Shown: positions 1 through 8,883, counted from the stretch's first letter. The stretch: 15,000 bases of DNA from Chrysomallon squamiferum (GCA_012295275.1 CM022677.1:24168309-24183308), one strand, 5' to 3'. Translations and numbers: made by a program. The notes: generated from the sequence alone by a model not told the origin.

Positions 1-265
1 TCATTACACGTGTCTGATTTCTCAATTAAACTTCTCGTCTTTCTACACTGGCGCTGGTGGGTGCCCGGCCGTGATTCTCAGATCCTCAGTCAGCTGTAAA
101 ATAGAAGCAGGCGTTACCCGTTTATGTACCCCTATTCATCTTCTGTGTCGTGCTTTCCTCCACGACTTTGAAACGTAGGAAGATATTTTGTTGTCTTTTT
201 GTTCTCTTTTGTTTCTCGTCCGCTTCAAATTTTCTGCTTATTAATTATCTCTGTGGTGGGTTTTG
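1..265. other. Unique flank, no gene seen
   Basis: Mixed-composition DNA before the first repeat. It has a CACGTG E-box hexamer at 7-12 and then T-rich sequence. A 122-codon frame opens at 150 but runs straight into the ACT repeat as poly-Leu, so I do not call it a gene. A short (ATC)n run follows at 266-282. Confidence 0.5.
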
Positions 266-335
266 TCATCATCATCATCATCTCTTTTATCTTCTTGTTG
301 GTCTTCTTGAACTATTAATAATTACAACAGCGAAA

Positions 336-414
336 ACAACAACAACTGCTACTAGTATTACCATTACTACTGCCACAGTGTCACTGCTACTTCCAGTATC
401 ATCACAGCCACTAT

Positions 415-455
<41 letters not shown>

Positions 456-650
456 TTACTACTGTTTCTACTATTATTACTACTACTGCTACTACCACTG
501 CAACTTCTACTACAGTAATTATTACATTTATTTCTTCTCTGATTCTACTATTCTACTAGTGCAATTGCAAAAGCCTCGACGACACCACCACCACCATTAC
601 TCCTACAACTACCACTACTAATACTACTACCACTACTACTACCACTACTA

Positions 651-681
<31 letters not shown>

Positions 682-683
682 CA

Positions 684-723
<40 letters not shown>

Positions 724-789
724 CACTACTACTACAACTACCACTACTACTACTACCACCACTACCACTACTACTACAACTCCCATTAC
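336..789 (-). repeat. (ACT)n/(ACC)n trinucleotide block, reverse orientation of the TAG family
   Basis: Two stretches, roughly 336-515 and 582-789, are built from ACT triplets with interspersed ACC, ATT and GCT, separated by about 65 bp of T-rich spacer. The longest nearly pure ACT runs are at about 415-455 and 690-725. On the minus strand the unit reads AGT, the same motif as the blocks at 2594-4031, 5709-6023 and 10169-10317, so this block is inverted relative to them. Frames here translate as poly-Leu on the plus strand and Ser/Gly or Val runs on the minus strand; these are repeat artefacts. Confidence 0.93.
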
Positions 790-839
790 GCTTTCTTCTT
801 AGTCTTGTCTTACTTAGCGTGTTTTCAGTTTGTTTACTG

Positions 840-876
840 CAAACAAAACAAAACAAAACAAAACAAAAACAAAACA
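840..876 (+). repeat. (AAAAC)n pentanucleotide repeat
   Basis: Six to seven near-perfect AAAAC units, with one expanded AAAAAC unit near the end. It follows directly on T/G-rich sequence and has no coding content. Confidence 0.9.
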
Positions 877-1054
877 CTTTGATATTTCAACAAGTTTCGC
901 TTCGTCCTGCTGTTAATGCTTGTCTTTCTAGGATTTCAAAGTGCTGTCTCAGTCCAGACACTTTGCCTTCGTAAATTAAAGAGTTTACGTCTGATAATGA
1001 CAGCAACAACTAGCCGTATCCCTAACCACTGTGTTTTTATTATAGAGGGGAATA

Positions 1055-1056
<2 letters not shown>
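877..1056. other. Unique segment upstream of poly(A)
   Basis: About 180 bp of non-repetitive sequence between the AAAAC array and a long poly(A). I looked for tRNA-like A and B boxes or a LINE-like tail that would make it a SINE or LINE 3' end and saw neither. A 64-codon frame beginning at 916 ends as poly-Lys in the A tract and is not convincing. Confidence 0.45.

Positions 1057-1100
<44 letters not shown>
1057..1100 (+). repeat. 44-nt uninterrupted poly(A)
   Basis: A pure run of 44 A, preceded by AATAAT and followed by unique sequence and then a GAAA-rich tract. It could be the tail of an old retrotransposed sequence or a homopolymer microsatellite. No target-site duplication was found by eye, so no mobile element is called. 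Confidence 0.92.
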
Positions 1101-1103
<3 letters not shown>

Positions 1104-1112
1104 AGACTAATA

Positions 1113-1161
1113 AAAAAGAAGGAAGAAAGAAAGAAAGAAAAAAAGAAGAAGAAAAAAAAAA
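1113..1161 (+). repeat. (GAAA)n/(GAA)n purine tract
   Basis: Imperfect GAAA units merging into GAA and then an A run. Every base is a purine across nearly 50 bp. Confidence 0.85.
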
Positions 1162-1850
1162 TGTATATTCAAGATCTTTTATCTACCCCCCAGAGCGATC
1201 AGTATATTGTAAAAGAAAACATACATCACGCGGGTAACAAATAAAACTCGACTGTCAAGTAACGGTAACCACACAGCGCTACTATGAGAACAAAAGACGT
1301 CACAACAAAAAAAAAAAAAACATAACGGGACTCGGAATACGAAGGGAAGCAACTCTAGCGTGACCAACTTTAGCCCACCTACCCCTCGCAGTCTGGCGAG
1401 AGAAGAAGAAGAAGAAGAAGAAGACACTGCGAAGCTATTAGACTCAGAGGGTGTACGTACGAGGGCGAAATAATAGGGCTTCGTTTATTCGAAATCTTTC
1501 TTTAGAAACAAAAAAATGAAGATGCCAAAAGAAAACTGATTGTTTGGCCGGGAGCGCACAAAAGAAGGGAGGGAACAAAACACGCGAATAGCCGTAATGG
1601 GGTAATGAGGACAGCCATGGTGAGACGGAGAAAGAAGCCCGGCAGGAGTTGAATGATATATTTATTTTTATTTATTGAAGTACTGCAAACAAACGATAAC
1701 ATCAACAGCAACAACGGCATCGACATCATCCGGAGATAATGGTTGTAGTTGTTGTTTTGTTCGCTCGTGTGTAGCTGACTGTTAGTCACTGAACTGTGTC
1801 GGTAATGATTAAACAAAATTGAAAATATTGTCATCGTCTCGTGTCTTTCA
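1162..1850. other. Unique DNA with scattered CpGs, no recognisable gene
   Basis: About 690 bp of mostly unique sequence holding an A14 run at 1307-1320 and an (AGA)n run at 1399-1424. It keeps a fair number of CpGs and one ACGTCA (CRE half-site) at 1297-1302. Minus-strand frames of 82 codons (1179-1427) and 153 codons (1502-1963) match no family I know. The second begins inside the downstream TG repeat, so its N-terminus is an artefact. Confidence 0.45.
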
Positions 1851-1985
1851 GTCTGTTCTGTCTGTCTGTCTGTCCGTACGCGCACCTGTCTTTGTACACG
1901 TAGAAGTGCGAGTGTGTGTGTCTGTGTGTGTGTGTCTGTGTGTGTGTGTTCATGTGTGTGCATGTGTGTGTATGTGCGCGTGTGT
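1851..1985 (+). repeat. (TCTG)n followed by imperfect (TG)n
   Basis: TCTG/TGTC units at about 1851-1874 give way, after a short unique bridge, to an interrupted TG array at 1911-1985 with TC, CA and GC interruptions. Such interruptions are usual in ageing microsatellites. Confidence 0.88.
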
Positions 1986-2082
1986 TAAACATTCAGTATC
2001 AGTAATCTTACATTTGATATTAAACCTGAACGGGCATAAATTAAATGTATTCATCTGTTTGCATGTTTTTCTGTTTGTCCAT

Positions 2083-2084
<2 letters not shown>

Positions 2085-2172
<88 letters not shown>

Positions 2173-2190
2173 CACACACACGCACACATA
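2085..2190 (+). repeat. (CT)n-(CA)n compound microsatellite
   Basis: A pure CT array at 2085-2163 (about 39 units) passes directly into CA-rich sequence to about 2190. Pure mirror-symmetric polypyrimidine runs of this length can form intramolecular triplex in vitro; that is general knowledge, not shown here. Confidence 0.96.
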
Positions 2191-2199
2191 TATTCATGC

Positions 2200-2593
2200 A
2201 CTGGTGATCCTTATTATTTTAATTTATTTATTTTCGCCATCTTTCTCTTAATTTGATTTTATTTCTAACAAAGCATACATCGAGTATACGAACTCAGCTA
2301 CACCAAATCATCACGTGACCTGAACACAACGTTAGATTGCTGTAGGTTCCGTTATGCTGCTGTAGCTTCTGCTTTCTGGGACGTCGTCCCCTGCTGCGAA
2401 GGCGGGGTCCATGCAGGTGTCTGGGCGTTACAGCGTCTACGGTGCTTACGTCGCGACAATAAGAAGGGAACAAGAAAACAAATATCATACAACAGCAACG
2501 CTATGCAAGACAAGATCACTGACTTCTAAGGGGCTGTTCATAAAACATTAGCCCATCCTAGGACAGTGTAGTTTAACAAGATAAATGTTCTTT
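2200..2593. other. Unique DNA between CT/CA and TAG arrays
   Basis: About 390 bp, T-rich at first and then of higher GC with several CpGs around 2380-2455. It contains TCACGTGA at 2311-2318, an 8-bp palindrome matching the bHLH E-box core, and a 6-bp inverted repeat GGGACG/CGTCCC near 2379-2391. A 64-codon minus-strand frame (2294-2488) is unrecognised and has no supporting signals. No gene is called. Confidence 0.45.
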
Positions 2594-4031
2594 TAGCGTA
2601 GCATTAGCGGTTGTAGTAGCAACAATAGTAATCGTTGCAGTAGTAGCTGGTGTTGTTTTTGTAACGGTAGTAGTAGTAGTTGTTGTTGTCGTGGTGGTGG
2701 TGGTGGTAGAAATAGTAGTATTTGTATGTGTAAAAATCAGTTGTCTTACTCGTTGTGCTGGTAGAAGTAGTATTGTATACTAATGATAATATAAGTCGTA
2801 GTATTTGTAATATTAGTAGAAAAGTGGTAATAGTAATAGTACAAATAGTAGTAGTAATAGTGCAAATATTAGCAGCAAAAGTAGAAGTAGTAATAATAGT
2901 AACACTAGTATTAATAATAGGATTAATAAGAGTATTTGCAGAAATAATAGTAGTAATAGTAAATGCAATAGTAGTACTAGAAATAGTGTTAAGAGTAGTA
3001 CTGGTTGTAGTTTTTGAAGTAATAATACTTTTAAACGTAGTAGTAACAACAATAGTAATAACAGCAGTAGTAACAGAAGTGATGTGATAGTAAAAGTAAC
3101 AGTAGTACCAATAGCGGTAGTTTCAGTAATAGTAGTAGTAATAGTTGTAGTAGTAGTAGCAGTTTATTGGTGGTAGGAGTGGTAAAAAGAATTGATGTGA
3201 CAATGATTGTTGCATAGTCGCAACTCTAACAGTAATTGTACTAGCAATAGTAGTAATAGTGTTCGTGTAATTAAGATATATTGTAATAGTTCTGTAGTAG
3301 TTATAGTAAAAGCAGCAGCAGTAGTAGTAGTAGTAGTAGTAGTAGTAGCAGCAGCAGTAATAGGAATAATGGTTGTAATGGCACTACCAAACATAATAGT
3401 AGAGGTAGCATAGTATCAGAAAGTAGTACTATTTGTTAGTAGTACCAGAAATGGTGGTAGTATTAGTGTTAATAATAGTAGTAATAGAAATAGTAGAAGT
3501 AGTAGTAGTAATAGTAGTTAGTAGTAGTAGTAATAATACTAATAATAATAGTAAAAGTAGTAAATAGTTAGTAGCAGTAGTAGTAGTAGTAGTAGTAGTA
3601 GTAGCAGTAGTAATCGTAGAAGTAGTACTAGTAGTAGCAATAATAGTAGTAGTAGTAGTAAACTAGTAATAGTAGAAGTAATAGTAATAGTACCAGAAAT
3701 TGTGGTATATTAGTAGTAGTAGCAGTAGTAATAGTAGTAACAGTAGTACTAGTAGTAATAATAATAGTAATAGTAGCAGTAGTAATAGTAGTACTAGTAG
3801 TAGTACTAGTAGTTGTAGTAGCAGCAGTAATAATAATAGTAGTAGTAGCAGTAGTAATAGTAGTAATAATAGAAGTAGTACTATAGTAGTAGCAGTAGTA
3901 ATCGTAGAAGTAGTACTAGCAGTAGTAATAGTAATAGTAGTACTAGTAGTAGTAATAATAGTAGTAGTAGTAGCAGTAGTAGTAGCAGTAGTAATCGTAG
4001 AAGTAGTACTACTACTAGTAGTAGTAATAGC
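2594..4031 (+). repeat. 1.4-kb degenerate (TAG)n trinucleotide array
   Basis: Almost the whole 1.4 kb is TAG/AGT/GTA triplets with AAT, GCA, GAA and GTT variants. Nearly pure runs occur at about 3320-3347 and 3574-3601. The plus strand is very poor in C, a strong strand asymmetry. Two frames stay open over long distances because TAG stops fall in only one frame, giving poly-Val/Ile or Ser/Asn on the plus strand and poly-Leu or Thr on the minus strand. They have no other coding features. Variant triplets increase outside the pure cores, as expected if an old array was re-expanded locally. Confidence 0.93.
3441..4011 (+). repeat. Higher-order duplications inside the TAG array
   Basis: A 29-bp segment containing TAATCGTAGAAGTAGTACT occurs three times with no mismatch, starting at 3601, 3889 and 3982 (offsets 288 and 93 bp). 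A second marker, ACCAGAAAT followed by T/G-rich GTGGTA, occurs at 3444 and 3692 (offset 248 bp). These non-repeat-like markers recur in the same order, so a unit of roughly 250-290 bp was probably duplicated in tandem, with later triplet gain and loss and a shorter local duplication of 93 bp. Confidence 0.75.
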
Positions 4032-4035
4032 AGCC

Positions 4036-4275
4036 CGGACCTGATACTTGTTTTTCTTGATCGGTCCCTTCACACCCGAGACCCTCGCAGGTAACGGAAC
4101 GGCACGAAGCACAAAGACGGGAGCTAACGGTACTTGTCGTTTGTTTTATGGCGAATCGGTGAGCCGCGACGGGTTCATTACCACCCGACAATGGGTGCTA
4201 AAACGTCGTCGGGTAACTGGAGATGTTGACGGGGTGGATGGGCACGTTTACCTCCTGGATATCAAACTGCATTAA
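4036..4275. promoter_or_regulatory. CpG-rich unique island, possible promoter or first exon
   Basis: About 230 bp of non-repetitive DNA with close to half GC and about 20 CpG dinucleotides, standing out from the AT-rich repeats on both sides. On the plus strand there are donor-like sites GCAG|GTAACG (junction 4090/4091) and ATCG|GTGAGC (junction 4158/4159), the latter 11 nt after the start of an ATGGCG at 4148. A 75-codon plus-strand frame (4048-4275) is open but matches nothing I recognise. A promoter/5' exon is possible, or simply a conserved unmethylated patch. No TATA element is visible. Confidence 0.25.
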
Positions 4276-4352
4276 AATTAAGCGAATTTTTCAAGGTGAC
4301 ACCACGAGTATTTTAATATTTGTGTGTGTTAGTTTACGAAAGTACGTACGTC

Positions 4353-4486
4353 CATATATATATATATATGTGTGTGTGTGTTTATGTGTGTTGTGTATCT
4401 GTTCTTTCATGTGTTTATAAGGTGTCTATGTATCTAATCTATCTATCCGTATATCTGTATATCTATCTACCTATCTATCTATCTTT
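4353..4486 (+). repeat. (AT)n-(TG)n and (ATCT)n microsatellites
   Basis: AT units at 4353-4369 pass into TG units to about 4397. After 30 bp of mixed sequence, an imperfect ATCT array with CTGT and ACCT variants runs from about 4428 to 4486. The frames covering it are Tyr/Ile/Leu-rich artefacts. Confidence 0.87.
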
Positions 4487-4557
4487 AATATATTGTAAAC
4501 ATATTTCTGAATGTTTGACTAATTGCAGATGTCTGAGGAAATTAACATTAAAATTTA

Positions 4558-4772
4558 ATTTTATTTGCATTTTGTTTTTTCGATAATTTTTTTTTTCCTT
4601 TGTTTTTCTTTTTCACCGTTCGTTCTTTCTTTAATTTCTTCTTCTTTTTTTTTTTTTTCTTCTTTTTTTCCCTGGCGTTCTTTCTTTCGCTCCTTTTTTC
4701 TTTATTTCTTGCTTCATTCTTTGGTATTCTGTGAGTTGTAAGCTTTTATCTGTGTTTTTTCTTTGTTTCTTT
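4558..4772 (+). repeat. T/C-rich polypyrimidine region
   Basis: Low-complexity TTTCTT sequence with T runs up to about 12 nt, including TTC and TTTC units. Almost no purines occur over long stretches. No gene is seen in it or in the 160 bp of mixed sequence that follows. Confidence 0.8.
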
Positions 4773-4931
4773 CATGTTTAACTCGTGTTTCTGAGGTCGG
4801 ATCCTGGTTTCATATGCGTGGGTAGACAGGACTTTGTAACGTGTGGATCCGACACCAAACAATCTTTTTTTTAACTGTTTAATTTGTTATCTTTTCTGTT
4901 GTGTTCGTATTTTGTTCGTCATAACGTTTGT

Positions 4932-4932
<1 letters not shown>

Positions 4933-5026
<94 letters not shown>

Positions 5027-5059
5027 TACACACACACACAAACACACACACACACACAT
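4933..5059 (+). repeat. (CA)n microsatellite, about 127 bp
   Basis: A pure CA array from 4933 to about 5021, then two CATA units and further CA with one AA interruption. The 81- to 88-codon frames over it are His/Thr on the plus strand and Cys/Val on the minus strand and are pure repeat translations. Confidence 0.97.
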
Positions 5060-5108
5060 ATAATTTGAAGTGTATGTGTTGGTGTGACACCATTTGTGCA
5101 CGTGCCTG

Positions 5109-5135
5109 ATATATATATATACACACACACACACA
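5109..5135 (+). repeat. Short (AT)n-(AC)n compound repeat
   Basis: AT units switch directly to AC units. It lies 50 bp after the large CA array, separated by a unique segment that carries a GGTGT-G-ACACC inverted repeat and a CACGTG at 5099-5104. Confidence 0.9.
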
Positions 5136-5708
5136 ATTTGTTTTTGTTTTTTCATTTTCTTTTAAAACTAATAATCTGTGAACCTTTTGAAAATAAGTTT
5201 TTCAATTTCGAATTCTTCACTGGACTTGAACTTCTTTTATTTTATTATTTTTTTTTTCTTCTTAAAATGAAAAGATTTTGTTTTTCTTTTTTCTCTATTT
5301 TTATATTTTCCCAATCTAGCGGAGTGCATCGGAGAAGCTATTGAAAGAAATTTGTTCTGTACAGGTAAACCTCGTAGGTAGACAGGTGCGAATTCCTTTG
5401 TTCTTCCCATTAATAACAGGTCTTTTATTAAAACGGGTGACACCTTTTTAAAGCATCTTAAATAATGGGAGATGGGGGGGGCTAAGGGTACATGTCCTGC
5501 GTTATAATAAGTAGACGTTAGTTGTGTGTAACATATTAATAGTATGTAGCATAGTGCTATTGTGTGTCAGGTCATTCGTAAAGTACACACTGCGGTTTCC
5601 GACCGTGTGTAAGTTTGACGTTTCTAAAATCAGTGTAGAATTTATTTACGCACAGGGTTAAAAAAGACTTAGGAGACAATTTTCAAAATTATCTTTCGAC
5701 CTGTCTTT
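5136..5708. other. AT-rich unique DNA, no recognisable gene
   Basis: A T-rich first half (T runs at 5245-5256) is followed by more mixed sequence with GGTGACACC at 5436-5444 (also at 4295-4303) and TGACGTTT at 5616-5623. The 86- and 68-codon frames here are Phe- or Lys-rich over the T tract and have no family resemblance. Confidence 0.45.
5467..5488 (+). other. Possible G-quadruplex motif
   Basis: Four G3 runs can be picked at 5467-5469, 5474-5476, 5479-5481 and 5486-5488, the middle two from one run of eight G. Loops are 4, 2 and 4 nt. This meets the usual G3N1-7 pattern. No function can be inferred. Confidence 0.5.
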
Positions 5709-5723
5709 GTAATAGTACCACTG

Positions 5724-5783
<60 letters not shown>

Positions 5784-6023
5784 ATAGCAGTTGTGGTAGT
5801 AGTTGGAGTAGTATTGGTTGTAGTAGTAGTAGCAGTAGCAGTAGTAGTTGTAGATGCCGTAGTAGTTGTAGTAGTAGTAATAGTATTGATATTAATTTTA
5901 GTAATAGTAATCGTTAGTAATTTTAGTAATAGTAATCGTTAGTAATAGTAAGCAGCATTAGTAACAGAAGTGATATTAGTAGTGTTTGTAGTAGTAGTTA
6001 TTGTCGTAGTAGCAGTCGTAGTA
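5709..6023 (+). repeat. Second (TAG)n block
   Basis: It contains a pure (GTA)n core at about 5724-5781 (about 19 units), then degenerate TAG with GCA, TTG and AAT variants. It shares AGTAACAGAAGTGAT with the first TAG array (about 3069 and 5960), a marker too specific for independent triplet expansion alone, which hints at common origin or conversion. It runs directly into a TG array. Confidence 0.92.
5896..5945 (+). repeat. Exact 25-bp tandem duplication
   Basis: Units 5896-5920 and 5921-5945 are identical and read TTTTAGTAATAGTAATCGTT plus AGTAA. The absence of any mismatch suggests a recent slippage or duplication event inside the TAG block. Confidence 0.85.

Positions 6024-6024
<1 letters not shown>

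Positions 6025-6066
<42 letters not shown>
6025..6066 (+). repeat. (TG)n microsatellite
   Basis: About 20 perfect TG units adjoining the end of the second TAG block without a spacer. Confidence 0.95.
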
Positions 6067-6067
<1 letters not shown>

Positions 6068-6098
6068 ATCATCTCGTGCATAATATAACTATGGACAT

Positions 6099-6100
<2 letters not shown>

Positions 6101-6145
<45 letters not shown>
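6101..6145 (-). repeat. 45-nt uninterrupted poly(T)
   Basis: A pure run of 45 T, read as poly(A) on the minus strand. It is close in length to the 44-nt poly(A) at 1057-1100 but in the opposite orientation. The flanks show no obvious target-site duplication or retroelement body. Confidence 0.92.
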
Positions 6146-6147
<2 letters not shown>

Positions 6148-6279
6148 CTGGAAAGGTAAAACAAATATCAGTTTCCATTCCATTCTAATCATCTGACACA
6201 CTAACACTAACAATGTTCTGGGCTGACAGCTCAGGTTTCTAGTTTGTTTTCGCAGAGCAGGCGTGCTTTACAAATTGTT

Positions 6280-6325
6280 AAAAAAAAAAAAAAAAATTGT
6301 AAAATAAAAAAAAAAAAAAAAAAAA
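6280..6325 (+). repeat. Paired poly(A) runs
   Basis: An A17 run (6280-6296) and an A20 run (6306-6325) are separated by TTGTAAAAT. They lie just before a CpG-rich unique stretch. Confidence 0.88.
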
Positions 6326-6359
6326 TCATAAAAGTGTTGAAGCGAGACCAATAACGAAT

Positions 6360-6735
6360 GATGGCTGCCGAGAGGAGAAAACAAATGGGAGCACGCGGCG
6401 TTATAGTGCGCAGAATCACCTTTCCTGCTGTGACGTGTCCGATTCGCCGTCACGTGCAGCGAAATTGATCAGCAGCGCGAGCGAACATGCAGCTACATGA
6501 TTGGCTCATTACGTCGCTGTTTATTTCGACGTTTGGAAAGCGAGACTGGTCTCACGTTGGCTTTTTTTTTCTCCTATAGCCACGCTTGTCGTTTCCAGCC
6601 AGGCGTAGCAAAGGAAGAGAAGTCGGTTTAGTTGTTTAATGCGACGCTGTAAACTGATAACCAGTCGCGTTCGACAAATGAAGTGTATTTTTATGACGTA
6701 ATTTGTACAAACCACTGACTTTAACAGTCACTGGA
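6360..6735. promoter_or_regulatory. CpG-rich promoter- or enhancer-like region
   Basis: About 375 bp of unique DNA with many CpGs. Visible motif matches include TGACGTGT (6431-6438), CACGTG preceded by GT (6451-6456), GATTGG (inverted CCAAT, 6499-6504), TTACGTCG (6509-6516) and TGACGTAA (6694-6701). These are CRE/bZIP, E-box and CCAAT-like motifs. A 64-codon minus-strand frame (6521-6715) is not recognised. Regulatory function is inference from motif and CpG density; an exon of an unrecognised transcript is also possible. Confidence 0.33.
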
Positions 6736-6744
6736 TATGCTGAA

Positions 6745-7466
<722 letters not shown>

Positions 7467-7848
7467 GCTGTGTATGTATGTTTGGCTCTGTTTCATTAAG
7501 CAAAACAACTAGAGATCTATTTTATTTACATTTTTGTAAATTTATTTACGTGTCCTTGAAAAAGAAAAACAACAGAATCACCTTTCACCTAATTTCATAT
7601 ATTTTTTCACAAGGGTATTCTTTCTGACCGACCTTCACAAACTGGTGATAAGGAAATAATTACTGTCTATCTGTACATTTCTTAAAATCTCTTCTTCATC
7701 GCTGATATTCTCAAAGATTTGTTTTCGTAAATTGTCATGGGTCAGTCCAGGGCGTGTCCATTAACCCCCCATAAAAATACGTCACCACGACTCACCTTTC
7801 CTGTCAGTCAAATTTTTTTTATATAATCATTCTTTCTAAATTTTATTT

Positions 7849-7875
7849 TACATTACATTACATTACATTACATTT
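7849..7875 (+). repeat. (CATTA)n pentanucleotide repeat
   Basis: Five tandem CATTA units, the last degrading to CATTT. No coding content. Confidence 0.9.
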
Positions 7876-8133
7876 CATGAGTAATGAAATTAATTGCATC
7901 ATATTTAACCTTTTTTTTTTTTTGTGATTCTGCCTTCGCCCATGTTTTAGATTCGTACACAGTATCTCAGTGTTACTGATAACGAAAACTAAAAACAAAC
8001 ACGTGAGAAATCGTCATCGAAAGAAATCCTAATCGAGATGGAGAGCGGGGTCTTTGATGGGGGGGGAGTGCCGGCCAAGCACGAACCCTAAACGGGCGGG
8101 GTGGTTCTTTGCAGGCCAGTATTCCTCATAATG

Positions 8134-8154
8134 GTGTCCGGCAGTTCTGGACAC
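8134..8154. other. Small inverted repeat
   Basis: GTGTCC (8134-8139) and GGACAC (8149-8154) form perfect 6-bp arms around a 9-nt loop. It is too short to call a structured RNA or terminator. Confidence 0.4.
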
Positions 8155-8254
8155 TACAGAGAATTGTGGAAGACCTTAGTGCCGCAAATAATAAAAACTG
8201 ATGAGACCTTCTGACGTAAAAATTGAATAGTAAAAAATAAATAGACTAGATAGT

Positions 8255-8345
8255 GTTATACAGACATAGCCAGGCAGAGAGATAGTTATAGAGATAAACA
8301 GAAATACAGACAGAAAGACAGACAGACAGATGGGTAGAGAGATGA
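8255..8345 (+). repeat. Degenerate (TAGA)/(CAGA) tract
   Basis: Loose GATA, CAGA and AGAGA units, most regular at about 8305-8331 where CAGA repeats. This marks the start of a purine-rich plus-strand domain that extends to 9538. Confidence 0.7.
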
Positions 8346-8398
8346 ACATATACCTACATAGACCGATAGTGTGAAGGTAGGTATGAAGGTAGATATAA

Positions 8399-8440
8399 TT
8401 AACTTAATACAGATCCATAGCATATAAAAAGATGCAAAGC

Positions 8441-8488
<48 letters not shown>

Positions 8489-8489
8489 C

Positions 8490-8523
<34 letters not shown>

Positions 8524-8878
8524 TGATGATGATGATGATGATGATAACAATAACAATAATAATAATGATGGTGATGATGATGACGATATTTGCAAGAACA
8601 AAATGCTTGATACGGCTGTTATTACTAATAAATAACTGTCCATAATCAGGGATAATCGATGCGGCAGATATATAACAATGCTTACACATGAATTGATACA
8701 AAATACTTTTGTTCACATGGACCAGTACACAATATTCACAACAACTTGTAGTTAACGCAAACAGTCTTGTCGTAATTAACATAACCTCTCTAGAAAGGTC
8801 GTTAGACCCGCCCCTGAATGTGACGTAGAAAACAACATTCGTGCTGAAAAAGAGACGATTGAAATCGATGGCCGCCAT
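8399..8878 (-). CDS. Doubtful minus-strand open frame or first exon, unrecognised product
   Basis: The frame opens at 8878 with ATGGCGGCC preceded by a run of A, a good start context that also matches the YY1 motif. It stays open for about 96 codons of unique DNA (8878 to about 8590) before passing into the AAT/GAT repeat as poly-Ile. The N-terminus reads MAAIDFNRLFFSTN. It contains several Cys in the middle and no domain, signal peptide or family that I recognise. Ninety-odd open codons are mildly unlikely by chance, but the AT-rich composition and the repeat tail argue against a complete protein. If real, the coding part would probably splice out before the repeat. A weak donor GAG|GTTATG occurs about 30 codons in. 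Confidence 0.15.
8441..8587 (+). repeat. (AAT)n-(GAT)n-(AAC/AAT)n compound repeat
   Basis: AAT units from 8441 to 8520, broken once by CGT near 8488, then GAT units to about 8546, AAC/AAT units to 8566 and GAT again to 8587. Frames give poly-Asn/Asp on the plus strand and poly-Ile or Leu/Ser on the minus strand. Confidence 0.95.
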
Positions 8879-8883
8879 TTTTT
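8807..8883 (-). promoter_or_regulatory. GC box, CRE and YY1-like motif group
   Basis: CCCGCCCC (8807-8814, a GC box on the minus strand), TGACGTAG (8821-8828) and GGCCGCCATTTTTT (8870-8883, reading AAAATGGCGGCC on the minus strand) lie within 77 bp. In vertebrates the YY1 motif often sits just downstream of a start site and overlaps the initiation ATG; here it also supplies the ATG of the minus-strand frame. The CRE and GC box would then lie downstream of that ATG, which is not the usual order. No experimental support can be claimed. Confidence 0.3.

Larger units (their letters stand above)
7467..8254. other. Unique DNA, no recognisable gene
   Basis: About 790 bp, AT-rich at first, with mixed composition and some CpGs from about 7730. 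It contains ACGTCA at 7780-7785 following an AT-rich CATAAAAAT, CACGTG at 8000-8005, an eight-G run at 8059-8066, a GC-box-like GGGCGGGG at 8094-8101 and TGACGTAA at 8212-8219. There is no open frame of note on either strand. Confidence 0.45.

Noticed and set aside
150-877. Open frames of 122, 109 and 76 codons over the ACT block
   Set aside because: They are poly-Leu, Ser/Gly and Val translations of the trinucleotide repeat with no coding features.
877-1100. Possible SINE or LINE 3' end because of the A44 tail
   Set aside because: No A/B box, no recognisable LINE sequence and no target-site duplication found.
1819-2256. 145-codon plus-strand frame ending in Ser-Leu repeats
   Set aside because: It spans the TG, CT and CA microsatellites and translates mainly the repeats.
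2755-4112. Several 68- to 149-codon frames in the TAG array on both strands
   Set aside because: Triplet periodicity keeps frames open automatically; products are Val/Ile, Ser/Asn, Leu or Thr runs.
4490-4558. Acceptor-like TGACTAATTGCAG followed by ATGTCTGAGGAA
   Set aside because: The branch-like A lies only about 8 nt from the AG, there is no pyrimidine tract, and the frame stops after nine codons.
6655-6690. GCGTTCGACAAAT resembling a tRNA B box
   Set aside because: Only part of the B box matches, and no A box or cloverleaf stems could be drawn around it.
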